Below, piece by piece: positions 1-8,652 of a DNA stretch of 64,000 nt. Position 1 is the stretch's first letter. Each line of letters opens with the position of its first letter. A program made the translations under genes and the position numbers. Source of the DNA: Prevotella sp. (GTDB taxonomy: Bacteria; Bacteroidota; Bacteroidia; Bacteroidales; Bacteroidaceae). The notes beneath the pieces are model-generated. The model worked only from the letters and a program-made list of their open reading frames with translations. It did no database searches and was not told the DNA's origin. Location of the stretch: NCBI GenBank assembly GCA_022641735.1, contig JALCDQ010000001.1:310001-374000 (forward strand), given 5' to 3'.

Positions 1-255
1 GTCCACCATGACGATGCCTGAAAGGACAAAGAACAAGTCGGCTACTGCCTGAATCTTCTTCAATCGCTTGACAGTAAACGAATTTCCCTCATAAGTCTGC
101 ATCAGTTGCATCAAGGTAAACAATACTGTGCCTGTCAAAAAGACCCAGCATACCACTTTCTGATGCCACATAAACACAAAGCAACCTGTGCTGATTACCA
201 TCAACAGACCGCCTATAAGGAACATAATACTCTGTAATTTACTCAGTTGTTTCAT
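1..255 (-). CDS. Small membrane protein, 3' part cut by the left edge
   Basis: An open frame of 85 codons runs from an ATG at 255 to the window edge without a stop. The start MKQLSKLQSIMFLIGG leads into two hydrophobic segments (about residues 9-30 and 34-50), then a charged stretch with VKRLKKI, then the start of a third segment (ADLFFVLSGIVMV). It overlaps the end of the FtsB-like gene by 17 bases, which suggests translational coupling in one operon. I do not recognise a named family. It looks like a small integral membrane protein often found beside septum-formation genes in Bacteroidetes. Its length and end are unknown. Confidence 0.7.
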   Translation of the reverse strand, partial: MKQLSKLQSIMFLIGGLLMVISTGCFVFMWHQKVVCWVFLTGTVLFTLMQLMQTYEGNSFTVKRLKKIQAVADLFFVLSGIVMVD

Positions 256-580
256 CTTCTTGATTTTCTGCAGGTTGTTCATCATCGCTCAAAACGTAGA
301 TATCCTCATTGTCAGCTTTCATAAAATAGCGCTCACGGGCTATTTTTTCTATCGCCTTCGGATCTCGCTTCAGTTCTCTCAATTGTTTGGAATCGGCTTT
401 GTTCTGGTCATTATATTTCTGGATTTCAGTCTTCAAATCATCCAACTGAAGGTCATACTGAATGCGACGCAAAAAGCTGTTGTCATCGAGGAAACCCACA
501 ATGGCAATGCCAAGAACACTCACTATGAGATACTTATAGTGGCTCAGAAAACTCCATATGATTCCAATACGATTTCTCAT
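239..580 (-). CDS. FtsB/DivIC-like septum formation initiator protein
   Basis: The 113-residue protein has one membrane segment near the N-terminus (about residues 16-32, YLIVSVLGIAIVGFL), then a heptad-rich coiled coil (about 40-75) and a short acidic tail. That is the layout of the FtsB/DivIC family, bitopic division proteins that work with FtsL and FtsQ in the divisome. The segment PKAIEKIARERYFMK matches the conserved end of the coiled coil (EKIAREKY). The start at 580 was chosen over upstream in-frame ATGs because it gives the normal family length. It is divergent from dnaX. Confidence 0.85.
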   Translation of the reverse strand: MRNRIGIIWSFLSHYKYLIVSVLGIAIVGFLDDNSFLRRIQYDLQLDDLKTEIQKYNDQNKADSKQLRELKRDPKAIEKIARERYFMKADNEDIYVLSDDEQPAENQEDETTE

Positions 581-617
581 ATAATTTATTATTCGAATGC
601 AAAAATAGAAAATATAA

Positions 618-648
618 TTGATAATCTCAACTTTTTTCATTACTTTTG
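618..648 (+). promoter_or_regulatory. Bacteroidetes promoter for dnaX
   Basis: TTG at 618-620 and TACTTTTG at 641-648 are 20 bases apart and fit the Bacteroidetes -33/-7 consensus (TTTG, TAnnTTTG). The dnaX ATG at 672 lies 23 bases past the box. This supports the shorter dnaX start, because the upstream in-frame codons lie in the promoter. Confidence 0.75.
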
Positions 649-671
649 CAAAGAATAACGAGAAAATTTTT

Positions 672-2432
672 ATGGAAGAATATATCGTATCGGCACGAAA
701 GTACCGCCCGATGACCTTTGACACGGTGGTCGGACAGTCTGCTCTCACCACGACATTAAAGAATGCTGTGAAGAGCGGAAAGCTTGCTCATGCCTATCTC
801 TTCTGTGGTCCTAGGGGTGTGGGAAAGACTACCTGCGCGAGGATTTTCGCTAAAGCCATCAACTGCCAGCACCCTACCGCCGATGGAGAAGCCTGCAATG
901 AATGTGAGAGTTGCAAGGCTTTCAATGAGCAACGGTCGTATAACATCTTTGAATTGGATGCCGCAAGCAACAATTCCGTGGAAAACATCAAGACACTGAT
1001 GGACCAAACGCGTATTCCGCCACAAATAGGCAAGTACAAGGTGTTCATCATCGATGAGGTCCACATGCTTTCCACAGCGGCCTTCAATGCGTTTCTCAAG
1101 ACCTTGGAAGAGCCGCCTGCTCACGTGGTTTTCATCCTTGCAACCACTGAGAAGCATAAGATTCTGCCCACCATCCTTAGCCGTTGCCAGATTTATGACT
1201 TCGAACGGATGACCGTGCAGGAAATTACTGACCATCTGAAGAAGGTTGCCCAGAAAGAAGGCATCAGTTATGAGGAGGAGGCGTTGAATCTGATAGCCGA
1301 GAAGGCAGACGGAGGCATGCGCGATGCTCTTTCCATTTTCGACCAAGCAACGAGTTTCTCTCAGGGCAACATCACTTATCAGAAGGTGATTGAAGACCTG
1401 AATGTGCTCGATAGCGAGAACTATTTCAAGATGGTGGACATGGCTTTGGAGAACAAGGTGAGCGACCTCATGCTGCTCTTGAATTCGCTGATTGCCAAAG
1501 GATTTGACGGTGGATTGCTCATCGATGGCCTTGCTTCACACGTCAGAAACGTGATGATGGCGAAGGACGCGCAGACTCTTCCCTTGCTGGAAGTCAGTGA
1601 GCAACAGCGACAGAAATTCCAAGAGCAGGCTAAGAAGTGCCCCACCTCTTTTATATATAAGGCTCTCGAAATCGTCAATCGCTGCGATATCAACTATCGG
1701 CAAAGCTCGAATAAGCGCCTTTTAGTGGAACTTACGCTCATCGAAGTGGCGCAAATCACCCAACCCGACGATGCTTCTGCAGGCGCGGGGCGTAGCCCTA
1801 GAAGATTAAAATCCCTGTTTAAGAACTTAGTAGCACCTCAACCTAAAGTGGCTCCACAGGTGGCCACGGCTGAAAAACCGATTGTGAGACAGACGAAGGC
1901 ATCTGCACATCGGGAAGCTGCTCTTATGCCTACCCAGAATGAAAACGACACTGCATCCAAGCCACACTTAAAGCTTGGGAGCATAGGAATCACTTTCAGT
2001 GACCTGCGCAAAGGCTCTGATGGCACCACTCCACAGAAAGAAGAGGAGGTAACGAATAAAGATGAGAAGACTGTCTTTACGCAAGACGACCTCGAAAGGC
2101 AATGGATGTCGATGTGCAACCGGATGCCAAAGGAGATGGTGGGCATCGCCTCACGCCTGAAGAACATGACGCCGAAGATTGCCGGATATCCCAATATTGA
2201 GGTGGTGGTCGACAATGAGATATTGCTCGATGAGGTTGAGCGCATCAAGGCACGCATCACCAAGACGCTCGCCATCACTCTCCACAACGGCAACATCCAT
2301 CTTCAGACTCGCTTGGCAAAGCCTGAAGAAGTGAAAAAGATACTCACCAAACGGGAAATGTTTGATGAACTGAGGAAAGACAACCCTGCGATTGAAAAGC
2401 TCAGAGCCGCACTCAACCTCGAATTATCTTGA
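672..2432 (+). CDS. dnaX: DNA polymerase III subunit gamma/tau
   Basis: This is the clamp-loader ATPase of the replicative polymerase, 586 residues. The N-terminal AAA+ domain has Walker A GPRGVGKTT at about 46-54, a zinc-binding set of four cysteines (C65, C75, C78, C81), Walker B IIDEVH at about 126-131 and the sensor segment ILSRC near 172. The region after about residue 375 is low-complexity, with a tau-like tail. The start at MEEYIVSARKYRP was chosen because the usual family start aligns there and upstream codons lie in the promoter. A strong hairpin terminator follows the stop. I see no obvious programmed-frameshift slippery site, so gamma may not be made separately. Confidence 0.97.
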   Translation: MEEYIVSARKYRPMTFDTVVGQSALTTTLKNAVKSGKLAHAYLFCGPRGVGKTTCARIFAKAINCQHPTADGEACNECESCKAFNEQRSYNIFELDAASNNSVENIKTLMDQTRIPPQIGKYKVFIIDEVHMLSTAAFNAFLKTLEEPPAHVVFILATTEKHKILPTILSRCQIYDFERMTVQEITDHLKKVAQKEGISYEEEALNLIAEKADGGMRDALSIFDQATSFSQGNITYQKVIEDLNVLDSENYFKMVDMALENKVSDLMLLLNSLIAKGFDGGLLIDGLASHVRNVMMAKDAQTLPLLEVSEQQRQKFQEQAKKCPTSFIYKALEIVNRCDINYRQSSNKRLLVELTLIEVAQITQPDDASAGAGRSPRRLKSLFKNLVAPQPKVAPQVATAEKPIVRQTKASAHREAALMPTQNENDTASKPHLKLGSIGITFSDLRKGSDGTTPQKEEEVTNKDEKTVFTQDDLERQWMSMCNRMPKEMVGIASRLKNMTPKIAGYPNIEVVVDNEILLDEVERIKARITKTLAITLHNGNIHLQTRLAKPEEVKKILTKREMFDELRKDNPAIEKLRAALNLELS

Positions 2433-2453
2433 TTCCGCTATCCTAAAATATAA

Positions 2454-2480
2454 ATGCCTGTCCGACCGACAGGCATTTTT
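2454..2480 (+). terminator. Rho-independent terminator of dnaX
   Basis: A 9-bp perfect stem, ATGCCTGTC / GACAGGCAT, has a 5-base loop and is followed by a run of T. It begins 21 bases after the dnaX stop. Confidence 0.9.
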
Positions 2481-2483
2481 CAT

Positions 2484-2593
2484 TATATAAAGAACGGTTG
2501 TTTACGTTTGTCCGAATCATCCGGACAGTTTGTCCGAACGGCTTGGACAGTTTGTCCGAACGGTCCGGACAAAATGTCCCCATCATCTGGAAT
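2484..2593. repeat. 22-bp-period palindromic array, locus 1
   Basis: Five units of exactly 22 bases begin at 2484, 2506, 2528, 2550 and 2572. The middle three share GTTTGTCCGAA and end in GGACA, so each is an imperfect palindrome built on GTCCG/CGGAC. The first unit (with GAACGGTTGTTTAC) and the last are diverged. The array lies between the dnaX terminator and the end of asnA. No spacers separate the units, so it is not a CRISPR array. Confidence 0.8.
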
Positions 2594-2604
2594 CTGATGG
2601 GGAC
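2571..2604 (-). terminator. Hairpin terminator at the 3' end of asnA
   Basis: A 10-bp perfect stem GTCCCCATCA / TGATGGGGAC (2576-2585 with 2595-2604) has a 9-base loop. On the minus strand it is followed by ATTTTG, a short T-rich tract. It overlaps the last unit of the 22-bp array, so the array may serve as the terminator. Confidence 0.6.
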
Positions 2605-2634
2605 TATTGTTACAAGTGGTGTTTGTAAATCTTT

Positions 2635-3672
2635 TTAGATGAGCGACATGCCCATTTGCTCGCATTCCTGCCGCATTTCTTCGGGCCAAATGCTGGCTTG
2701 TATCTCACCGATGTGGGCCTTATGAAGCATAATCATGCAAAGTCGGCTCTGTCCGATACCGCCTCCGATGCTCAAAGGAAGCTTCCCATTGAGCAGCTGC
2801 TGATGGAAGTATAGCTTCTCGCGGTCCTCTTTTCCTTCGATTTTCAATTGCTTCAAGAGCGACTCTTTATCAACGCGGATACCCATGGAAGACAGTTCGA
2901 AAGAGCGTTCCAGCACTGGATACCATATCAGGATATCACCATTGAGGCCTGCTTTGCCGTTTTCAGCCACTGTTGTCCAATCGTCATAGTCAGGTGCACG
3001 ACCGTCATGCTTCTTGCCATCCGACAGTTTTCCGCCGATGCCTATTACGAATACGGCACCGTATTTCTTGCAGATAGCGTCCTCACGCTCCTTTGGAGTC
3101 TTGTCAGGATACAGTTGCAGAAGGTCCTCACTATGGATGAAGTGAATCTCACGAGGAAGAAACGGCTTTATCTGAGGATAGGTCTCACACGTCAGATATT
3201 CAGTGCGGAGGATGGCAGAATAGATTCTGCGCACCACATCCTGCAAGAAAGCCAGCGTGCGCTGCTCACGGGTTATCACGGCTTCCCAGTCCCATTGGTC
3301 AACATAGAGCGAATGCAGATTGTCCAATTCCTCATCGGCACGGATGGCATTCATATCGGTATAGATGCCGTAATCAGGCTCTATCTCATATTCAGCAAGG
3401 GTCAGTCGCTTCCATTTAGCCAATGAATGCACCACTTCAGCTTTCGCATCACCCAAATCCTTGATAGGAAAAGTGACCGCGCGCTCCACTCCATTGAGGT
3501 CATCATTGATTCCCAAACCCTTCAAAACAAAGAGCGGAGCAGTCACACGACGAAGCTTCAGCTCCGTGGAGATGTTCTGCTGAAAGAACTCTTTTATGAG
3601 TTTAATGCCCTGCTCTGTTTGTCGCATATCCAACAAGGCCGTATAATTCTTCGGTTTTATTAAATTACTCAT
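2635..3672 (-). CDS. asnA: Aspartate--ammonia ligase
   Basis: AsnA makes asparagine from aspartate, ammonia and ATP in the cytosol. At 345 residues it is close to the family length of about 330. It aligns across its length, with the start MSNLIKPKNYTALLDMRQTE, the central HDGRAPDYDDW segment and the C-terminal SIGGGIGQSRLCM motif typical of class II synthetase-like folds. The ATG at 3672 gives the normal N-terminus. It converges on dnaX, with two terminators and a repeat array between them. Confidence 0.96.
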   Translation of the reverse strand: MSNLIKPKNYTALLDMRQTEQGIKLIKEFFQQNISTELKLRRVTAPLFVLKGLGINDDLNGVERAVTFPIKDLGDAKAEVVHSLAKWKRLTLAEYEIEPDYGIYTDMNAIRADEELDNLHSLYVDQWDWEAVITREQRTLAFLQDVVRRIYSAILRTEYLTCETYPQIKPFLPREIHFIHSEDLLQLYPDKTPKEREDAICKKYGAVFVIGIGGKLSDGKKHDGRAPDYDDWTTVAENGKAGLNGDILIWYPVLERSFELSSMGIRVDKESLLKQLKIEGKEDREKLYFHQQLLNGKLPLSIGGGIGQSRLCMIMLHKAHIGEIQASIWPEEMRQECEQMGMSLI

Positions 3673-3835
3673 CTTCTTTTAGATATTATTAAATTGCAGT
3701 GCAAAGGTAATCATTTATTATTTAAATGCAAGAAAATGAGATAGTAATTTATCATTTTGACATAATTTTATCATTTTCAATATCTTTTCGGATAATAATT
3801 AAGGTTGCAGAAAACCACAAATTTCGACTATTACT

Positions 3836-3867
3836 TTTGTTTATCTCAAAAGAAATGATTATCTTTG
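3836..3867 (+). promoter_or_regulatory. Promoter for tRNA-Arg and pepT
   Basis: TTTG at 3836-3839 and TATCTTTG at 3860-3867 are separated by 20 bases, an excellent match to the Bacteroidetes consensus. The tRNA starts 11 bases past the box. No second promoter is visible before pepT. Confidence 0.8.
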
Positions 3868-3877
3868 CAAAAACAAA

Positions 3878-3951
3878 GGCCTCGTAGCTTAGCTGAATAG
3901 AGCGTCAGATTCCGGTTCTGAAGGTCATGGGTTTGAATCCCATCGAGGTCA
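3878..3951 (+). tRNA. tRNA-Arg (anticodon CCG)
   Basis: The 74-base sequence folds into a full cloverleaf. The acceptor stem is GGCCTCG with CGAGGTC (one G-U pair), the D stem GCTT/GAGC, the anticodon stem TCAGA/TCTGA around loop TTCCGGT, and the T stem ATGGG/CCCAT. Anticodon CCG reads the arginine codon CGG. The discriminator base is A. The 3' CCA is not encoded and would be added after transcription. Confidence 0.95.
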
Positions 3952-3970
3952 CTCCTAAATTTCATTGATT

Positions 3971-5194
3971 ATGGATATTACTGAACGATTTATCAATTAC
4001 ACTAAGTTTGACACACAATCAAGTGAAGACTCTGATACTGTGCCGAGTACAGCGAAGCAACTTATCTTCGCCAAATATCTGAAAGAAGAACTCGAAAAAG
4101 AGGGTCTTGACGATGTCGAAATGGATGAGATGGGCTATATCTATGCCACTCTGAAGGCCAACACAAAGAAGAATATCCCGACGATAGGCTTCATTTCGCA
4201 CTATGATACGAGTACGGATTGCAGTGGAGCAAATATCAAACCGCGCATCATTAATAACTATGACGGCGGCGATATTGAGCTTTCTGCAGGCATCATCTCG
4301 TCTCCCAGCAAGTTTCCCGAACTGCTTGATCATAAAGGGGAAAGTCTGATTGTAACCGACGGAACGACTCTTCTGGGTGCTGACGACAAGGCCGGCATCG
4401 CTGAAATCATACAGGCTATGTGCTATCTGCGTGACCATGACGAGATTAAGCATGGTGATATTCGCGTCGGTTTCAATCCTGATGAAGAGATTGGAATGGG
4501 TGCTCACCACTTCGATGTAGATAAATTCGGCTGTGAATGGGCTTATACCATGGATGGCGGAGACATTGGCGACTTGGAATATGAAAACTTCAATGCCGCT
4601 TCGGCAAAGATTATCATCAAGGGAATGAGCGTTCATACGGGTTATGCCAAAGGTAAAATGGTGAATGCAAGCAGATTGGCTTGTGAGTTCAATGCCTTCA
4701 TCCCAGAGGCAGAAATCCCTGAAACGACCGAAGGTTATCAAGGTTTTTATCACCTGTTAGGCATTGAGAGCCACACCGAAGAGGCCAAACTCAGCTATCT
4801 GATACGTGACCATAACAAGGAAAAGTTTGAGGATCGCAAGGACTTCATTGAAGATATAGTCAAGAAAATGAATGAGAAATACGGCGAAGGAACCGTAAAA
4901 GCCATCATCAAAGACCAATATTACAACATGAAGGAGAAGATTGATCCCAACATGCACGTTATCGATATTGTGCTCAAAGCAATGCAGGAAACAGGCGTAA
5001 CACCGAAGGTTGAGCCTATCCGTGGCGGCACTGACGGAGCACAACTGTCGTTCCGAGGTCTCCCTTGCCCTAATATCTTTGCAGGAGGAGTCAACTTCCA
5101 TGGCCCTTACGAGTTCGTTTCCATCCAAGTGATGCAAAAGGCAGTAGAGGTGATAACGAAGATTTGCGAGATTACCGCTGACTTCAACGATTAA
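3971..5194 (+). CDS. pepT: Peptidase T (tripeptide aminopeptidase)
   Basis: This M20-family zinc peptidase removes the N-terminal residue from tripeptides in the cytosol. It has 407 residues; E. coli PepT has 408. Metal-site motifs are SHYDT (H77, D79), GADDKAG (D138), NPDEEIG (E172/E173) and the C-terminal NFHGPYE. The true ATG is at 3971; a TTG six bases upstream is also in frame but less likely. It begins only 19 bases after the tRNA with no promoter between, so it is probably made from the tRNA transcript. Its stop overlaps the next start (TAATG). Confidence 0.96.
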   Translation: MDITERFINYTKFDTQSSEDSDTVPSTAKQLIFAKYLKEELEKEGLDDVEMDEMGYIYATLKANTKKNIPTIGFISHYDTSTDCSGANIKPRIINNYDGGDIELSAGIISSPSKFPELLDHKGESLIVTDGTTLLGADDKAGIAEIIQAMCYLRDHDEIKHGDIRVGFNPDEEIGMGAHHFDVDKFGCEWAYTMDGGDIGDLEYENFNAASAKIIIKGMSVHTGYAKGKMVNASRLACEFNAFIPEAEIPETTEGYQGFYHLLGIESHTEEAKLSYLIRDHNKEKFEDRKDFIEDIVKKMNEKYGEGTVKAIIKDQYYNMKEKIDPNMHVIDIVLKAMQETGVTPKVEPIRGGTDGAQLSFRGLPCPNIFAGGVNFHGPYEFVSIQVMQKAVEVITKICEITADFND

Positions 5195-7443
5195 TGGCAG
5201 AACTTCCCAACCTTGTAAAAGACCTTGCCCTGATACTAATGGTTGCAGGAGTTGTCACGCTTGTGTTTAAGAAACTCAAGCAACCTTTAGTCTTAGGATA
5301 TATCATGGCGGGGTTTTTAGTATCGCCGCACATGCCTTACACCATGTCTGTTGTTGATAAAACAAATATCCAGACATGGGCTGACATCGGCGTAATCTTC
5401 CTGCTTTTCTCCCTAGGACTTGACTTTTCATTCAAGAAAATACTGAAGATGGGCATGGCTCCAGTCATTGCTGCCCTCACCATTATCTTCTCGATGATGA
5501 TGCTGGGCATCATTGTCGGGCATGCTTTCGGTTGGTCGCGGCTGGACTGTATCTTCCTCGGAGGCATGCTTGCGATGTCTTCCACCACTATTATATATAA
5601 GGCTTTCGACGATATGGGGCTACGCCAACAGAGTTTCGCAAGCCTTGTGATGAGCGTACTCATCCTTGAAGACGTGCTCGCAATCGTGATGATGGTGATG
5701 CTTTCAGCCTTAGCCAGCGGGAATAATCCTGATGGCGGACAGATGTTGAATTCAGTTTTTAAGATAGGATTTTTCCTTGTTTTGTGGTTTGTCGTGGGCA
5801 TTTCGCTCATCCCGCTCTTTCTACGTGCCACCCGAAAACTGATGAATGATGAGACGATGATTATCGTTGCCATCGGCTTATGTTGCGCGATGGCGGTCAT
5901 CTCAACGGCTGTAGGCTTCAGCAGTGCTTTCGGTGCATTCGTCATGGGAAGTATTTTAGCGGAAACCATAGAGGCTGACAAGATTATAAAACTCGTCGAA
6001 CCGGTGAAGAATCTCTTTGGCGCTATCTTCTTTGTATCTGTCGGCATGCTCGTCGATCCTATGATTTTGGTGAAATATGCATGGCCTATACTCGCCTTAG
6101 TGCTCACCATTATCTTGGGACAAGCTATCTTCGGAACAACCGGATTCTTGTTGAGCGGCCAGTCATTGAAGACTTCCATGCGGTCAGGATTCTCTATGGC
6201 ACAGATTGGAGAATTTGCTTTTATCATCGCTTCATTAGGCCTTTCGCTAGGTGTCATTGGTGATTTCCTCTATCCGGTGGTAGTGGCAGTGTCCGTCGTG
6301 ACGACCTTTCTCACCCCTTACATGATTCATGCGGCCGACCCTTGCTATGCTTTTATCGAGCGGAAACTGCCTAAGAAGTGGGTGCGCCGCATCAATCATC
6401 TTGGTGAAGGCAATCAATCAGGTACACAAGAGGACAGCAATTGGCGCATTTACTTCCGCAAAATTCTCATCAATACGCTCATTTATGCCATCTTGTCAAG
6501 TGCCGTCACGGCACTGATGCTCACCTTTTTCCTGCCCTTCATGCGGCAGATACTCCCCCATTGGTGGGCAAATGGGGTATGTGGAGTCGTCACCGTAGCC
6601 TTCATCTCGCCATTTCTGCGCGCCATGATAGCCAAGCATAACCATAGCGAAGAATTCCGCGCACTATGGACAGAACGGCGCATCAACCGCCTTCCGCTGC
6701 TCTTCACCATCCTTGCGCGTGTGGGTATAGCCGCCGCTTTCTTGTTTTACATCTGCAATTATCTTGCCCGTTTCACCAATGCCCTCGTCATTACGTTGGC
6801 CTTAGTGATACTGATTCTGATGGCATTATCAAGGAATCTGAAGCATCAGAGCATCCGTTTGGAACGGATGTTCATCAAAAACCTGCATTCAAGAGACATT
6901 GAAGCACAGGTGAGAGGTCATAAACGACCCCTCTATGAGGGCCATCTGCTCGATAGGGACTTGCATATTTCCGACTTCGACATCCCTGAAGACTCCACTT
7001 TCACAGGTCAAACGCTGCGCCAATTGCAGTTCCGCAACCGCTTTGGAATCCACATCAGCAGCATTCTGAGAGGCCGCCAGCGCATCAATATACCGCGAGG
7101 AGACAACGTTCTGTTCCCTGGCGACCGCATCCAAGCTATCGGAAGCGATGAGCAACTGCATGCTTTCGGACAGGCCATGAAGGCCGAACTCGTGCCCGAA
7201 GACACCGAGATTGAAAAGAGAGAGATGAAACTTCGCCAGATAATCCTGCACAAAGGCTCGCCTTTCATCGGCAAGACGCTGAAAGAAAGCGGGATTCGTG
7301 ACCAATACAACTGCATGGTCGTTGGGGTGGAAGAAGGCCAGCAGAACCTCACGATGATAACTCCTACCCGCCTATTGGAGCAAGGCGACCGGCTTTGGGT
7401 CGTTGGAGAGGAAGACTCTCTGCGTACCTTGCAAAACCTGTAA
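5194..7443 (+). CDS. CPA2-type cation:proton antiporter with C-terminal TrkA-C domains
   Basis: The 749-residue protein starts with a Na/H-exchanger domain of about 12 membrane segments (residues 8-385), including the segment FLLFSLGLDFSFKKI seen in KefB/KefC-type carriers. A second hydrophobic block follows (about 425-560). The cytosolic end has two TrkA-C (RCK-C) domains at about 590-670 and 675-749, which in this family sense ligands. It probably exchanges K+ or Na+ for protons across the inner membrane. It overlaps pepT by one base. The ion is not clear from sequence alone. Confidence 0.9.
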   Translation: MAELPNLVKDLALILMVAGVVTLVFKKLKQPLVLGYIMAGFLVSPHMPYTMSVVDKTNIQTWADIGVIFLLFSLGLDFSFKKILKMGMAPVIAALTIIFSMMMLGIIVGHAFGWSRLDCIFLGGMLAMSSTTIIYKAFDDMGLRQQSFASLVMSVLILEDVLAIVMMVMLSALASGNNPDGGQMLNSVFKIGFFLVLWFVVGISLIPLFLRATRKLMNDETMIIVAIGLCCAMAVISTAVGFSSAFGAFVMGSILAETIEADKIIKLVEPVKNLFGAIFFVSVGMLVDPMILVKYAWPILALVLTIILGQAIFGTTGFLLSGQSLKTSMRSGFSMAQIGEFAFIIASLGLSLGVIGDFLYPVVVAVSVVTTFLTPYMIHAADPCYAFIERKLPKKWVRRINHLGEGNQSGTQEDSNWRIYFRKILINTLIYAILSSAVTALMLTFFLPFMRQILPHWWANGVCGVVTVAFISPFLRAMIAKHNHSEEFRALWTERRINRLPLLFTILARVGIAAAFLFYICNYLARFTNALVITLALVILILMALSRNLKHQSIRLERMFIKNLHSRDIEAQVRGHKRPLYEGHLLDRDLHISDFDIPEDSTFTGQTLRQLQFRNRFGIHISSILRGRQRINIPRGDNVLFPGDRIQAIGSDEQLHAFGQAMKAELVPEDTEIEKREMKLRQIILHKGSPFIGKTLKESGIRDQYNCMVVGVEEGQQNLTMITPTRLLEQGDRLWVVGEEDSLRTLQNL

Positions 7444-7479
7444 ATGACCTTTCTGAAGGCTATTCACAACTTCTTGGGA

Positions 7480-7589
7480 CTCAAAAGATTATCTTCTGTA
7501 AAGTAAAACAAGTTGTTTTGGTGAGTAAAACAAGTTGTTTTGGTAGGTAAAACAAATTGTTTTGGTCTGTAAACAACGGTCTTTTACAT
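7480..7589. repeat. 22-bp-period palindromic array, locus 2
   Basis: Five 22-base units begin at 7480, 7502, 7524, 7546 and 7568. Units 2 and 3 differ at a single base and carry the hyphenated palindrome AAAACAAGTTGTTTT. Unit 4 differs by a few bases. Units 1 and 5 use related words (AAAAGATTATCTTC, GTAAACAACGGTCTTTTAC). The array starts 37 bases after the antiporter stop. Confidence 0.85.
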
Positions 7590-7653
7590 TCCCATAAATG
7601 GCTTTCTATCAAATCAATGATAAACGATAGCCTTCCGAATGACTATGAAACGC

Positions 7654-8589
7654 TCATTTAAGAGCCTTTCTGAACAGGCCTATCAACTTATCTTTGGCGA
7701 TGTCGTCGCTATGAATCGTGAAGCTGGCACCATACATCGGTGTGCTCGAAAAACAACGCGGAGCCTCGTCATCGACAGTGATGGATAAGGGGCAAGTAGC
7801 AGTTTTCAGGTCCATCGCTGAAGTATTCAAGAACAACCACTTAGCCGCTTCCTCCAAAACAGCGCCATATTTAGCCACCAACTGCTGTTCCATGCCCTTC
7901 TGATAATCCTTTTGGGCTATCTTGAAAGTGGTGCTCATGTGATAATTCTTTAAGTTGATATCATAGGACATTGCACCTATATAAGGATTGAAAACACCTT
8001 GCACCAGTGCTTCCGTTTCAAAAACATCCTTCGGATAATAACTTTTGAAGATGGAAACGAGTGCTTTCGCTTCCGATTTCTGTGCCTCCAAGAGGGCCTT
8101 ATCGCCTGTCTTCACCGCCTTAAAGACCGCATCCATCAGCCTCACCAACCGCTCGCAATTAGTGTTTTCCTTAGGTGTCCACGTCTCGGCATAGTTTACA
8201 TTGTTGACAAAGAAATAGGAAGTTCCGTCCAAACCTGCATTTTCAAAGGGCTCCATAGCGGTTGACACGCTCATCGTTATCAACGAAGCAAGCAGGCAAA
8301 CGGTAGCGGAATCACTCTGCAAGGCATATTTTCCATCCTTATCCACTGCTTGAATGGTCGCCGAAACGTTCATCATCAACGGCGTTTTCCTTGCAATGAG
8401 AAGGGCGTAAGGCTCACTGAAAGAAGGCGCGGCGATATAACGATAGCCCCTTGCATCAGCAAAAGAGGTCTGTTTAAACTCTTTCTGAAAAACCTCAAAG
8501 GTACTGCTATCAATAGGGGAAAGCCTTTTTTGAGCACTGGTTGTCAGCGTTGCGGCAACCAAAAGGATAAGAATCAGCGGTTTTTTCAT
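7654..8589 (-). CDS. Exported protein of unknown function
   Basis: The 311-residue protein starts with a clear signal peptide (MKKPLILILLVAATLTTSAQ, cleavage likely after SAQ or TSA). The rest is soluble, without membrane segments, and mixes alpha and beta. I recognise no catalytic motif or named domain. It is the last gene of a minus-strand run, 63 bases after the MalY-like gene, with no clear promoter in that gap, so it may share its transcript. A periplasmic location is inferred from the signal peptide. Confidence 0.75.
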   Translation of the reverse strand: MKKPLILILLVAATLTTSAQKRLSPIDSSTFEVFQKEFKQTSFADARGYRYIAAPSFSEPYALLIARKTPLMMNVSATIQAVDKDGKYALQSDSATVCLLASLITMSVSTAMEPFENAGLDGTSYFFVNNVNYAETWTPKENTNCERLVRLMDAVFKAVKTGDKALLEAQKSEAKALVSIFKSYYPKDVFETEALVQGVFNPYIGAMSYDINLKNYHMSTTFKIAQKDYQKGMEQQLVAKYGAVLEEAAKWLFLNTSAMDLKTATCPLSITVDDEAPRCFSSTPMYGASFTIHSDDIAKDKLIGLFRKALK

Positions 8590-8652
8590 GTCTTTTTCGA
8601 GTTTTGATTATATCCTTTAAATGAGCCAAAGACGAAAACCTTGCATCAAAAT

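Noticed and set aside
188..658. 156-codon plus-strand frame over the FtsB-like gene
   Set aside because: It is the complement of a well-supported coding gene and has no family match.
672..2432. Programmed frameshift in dnaX
   Set aside because: No A-rich slippery heptamer with a following hairpin was seen near the gamma end.
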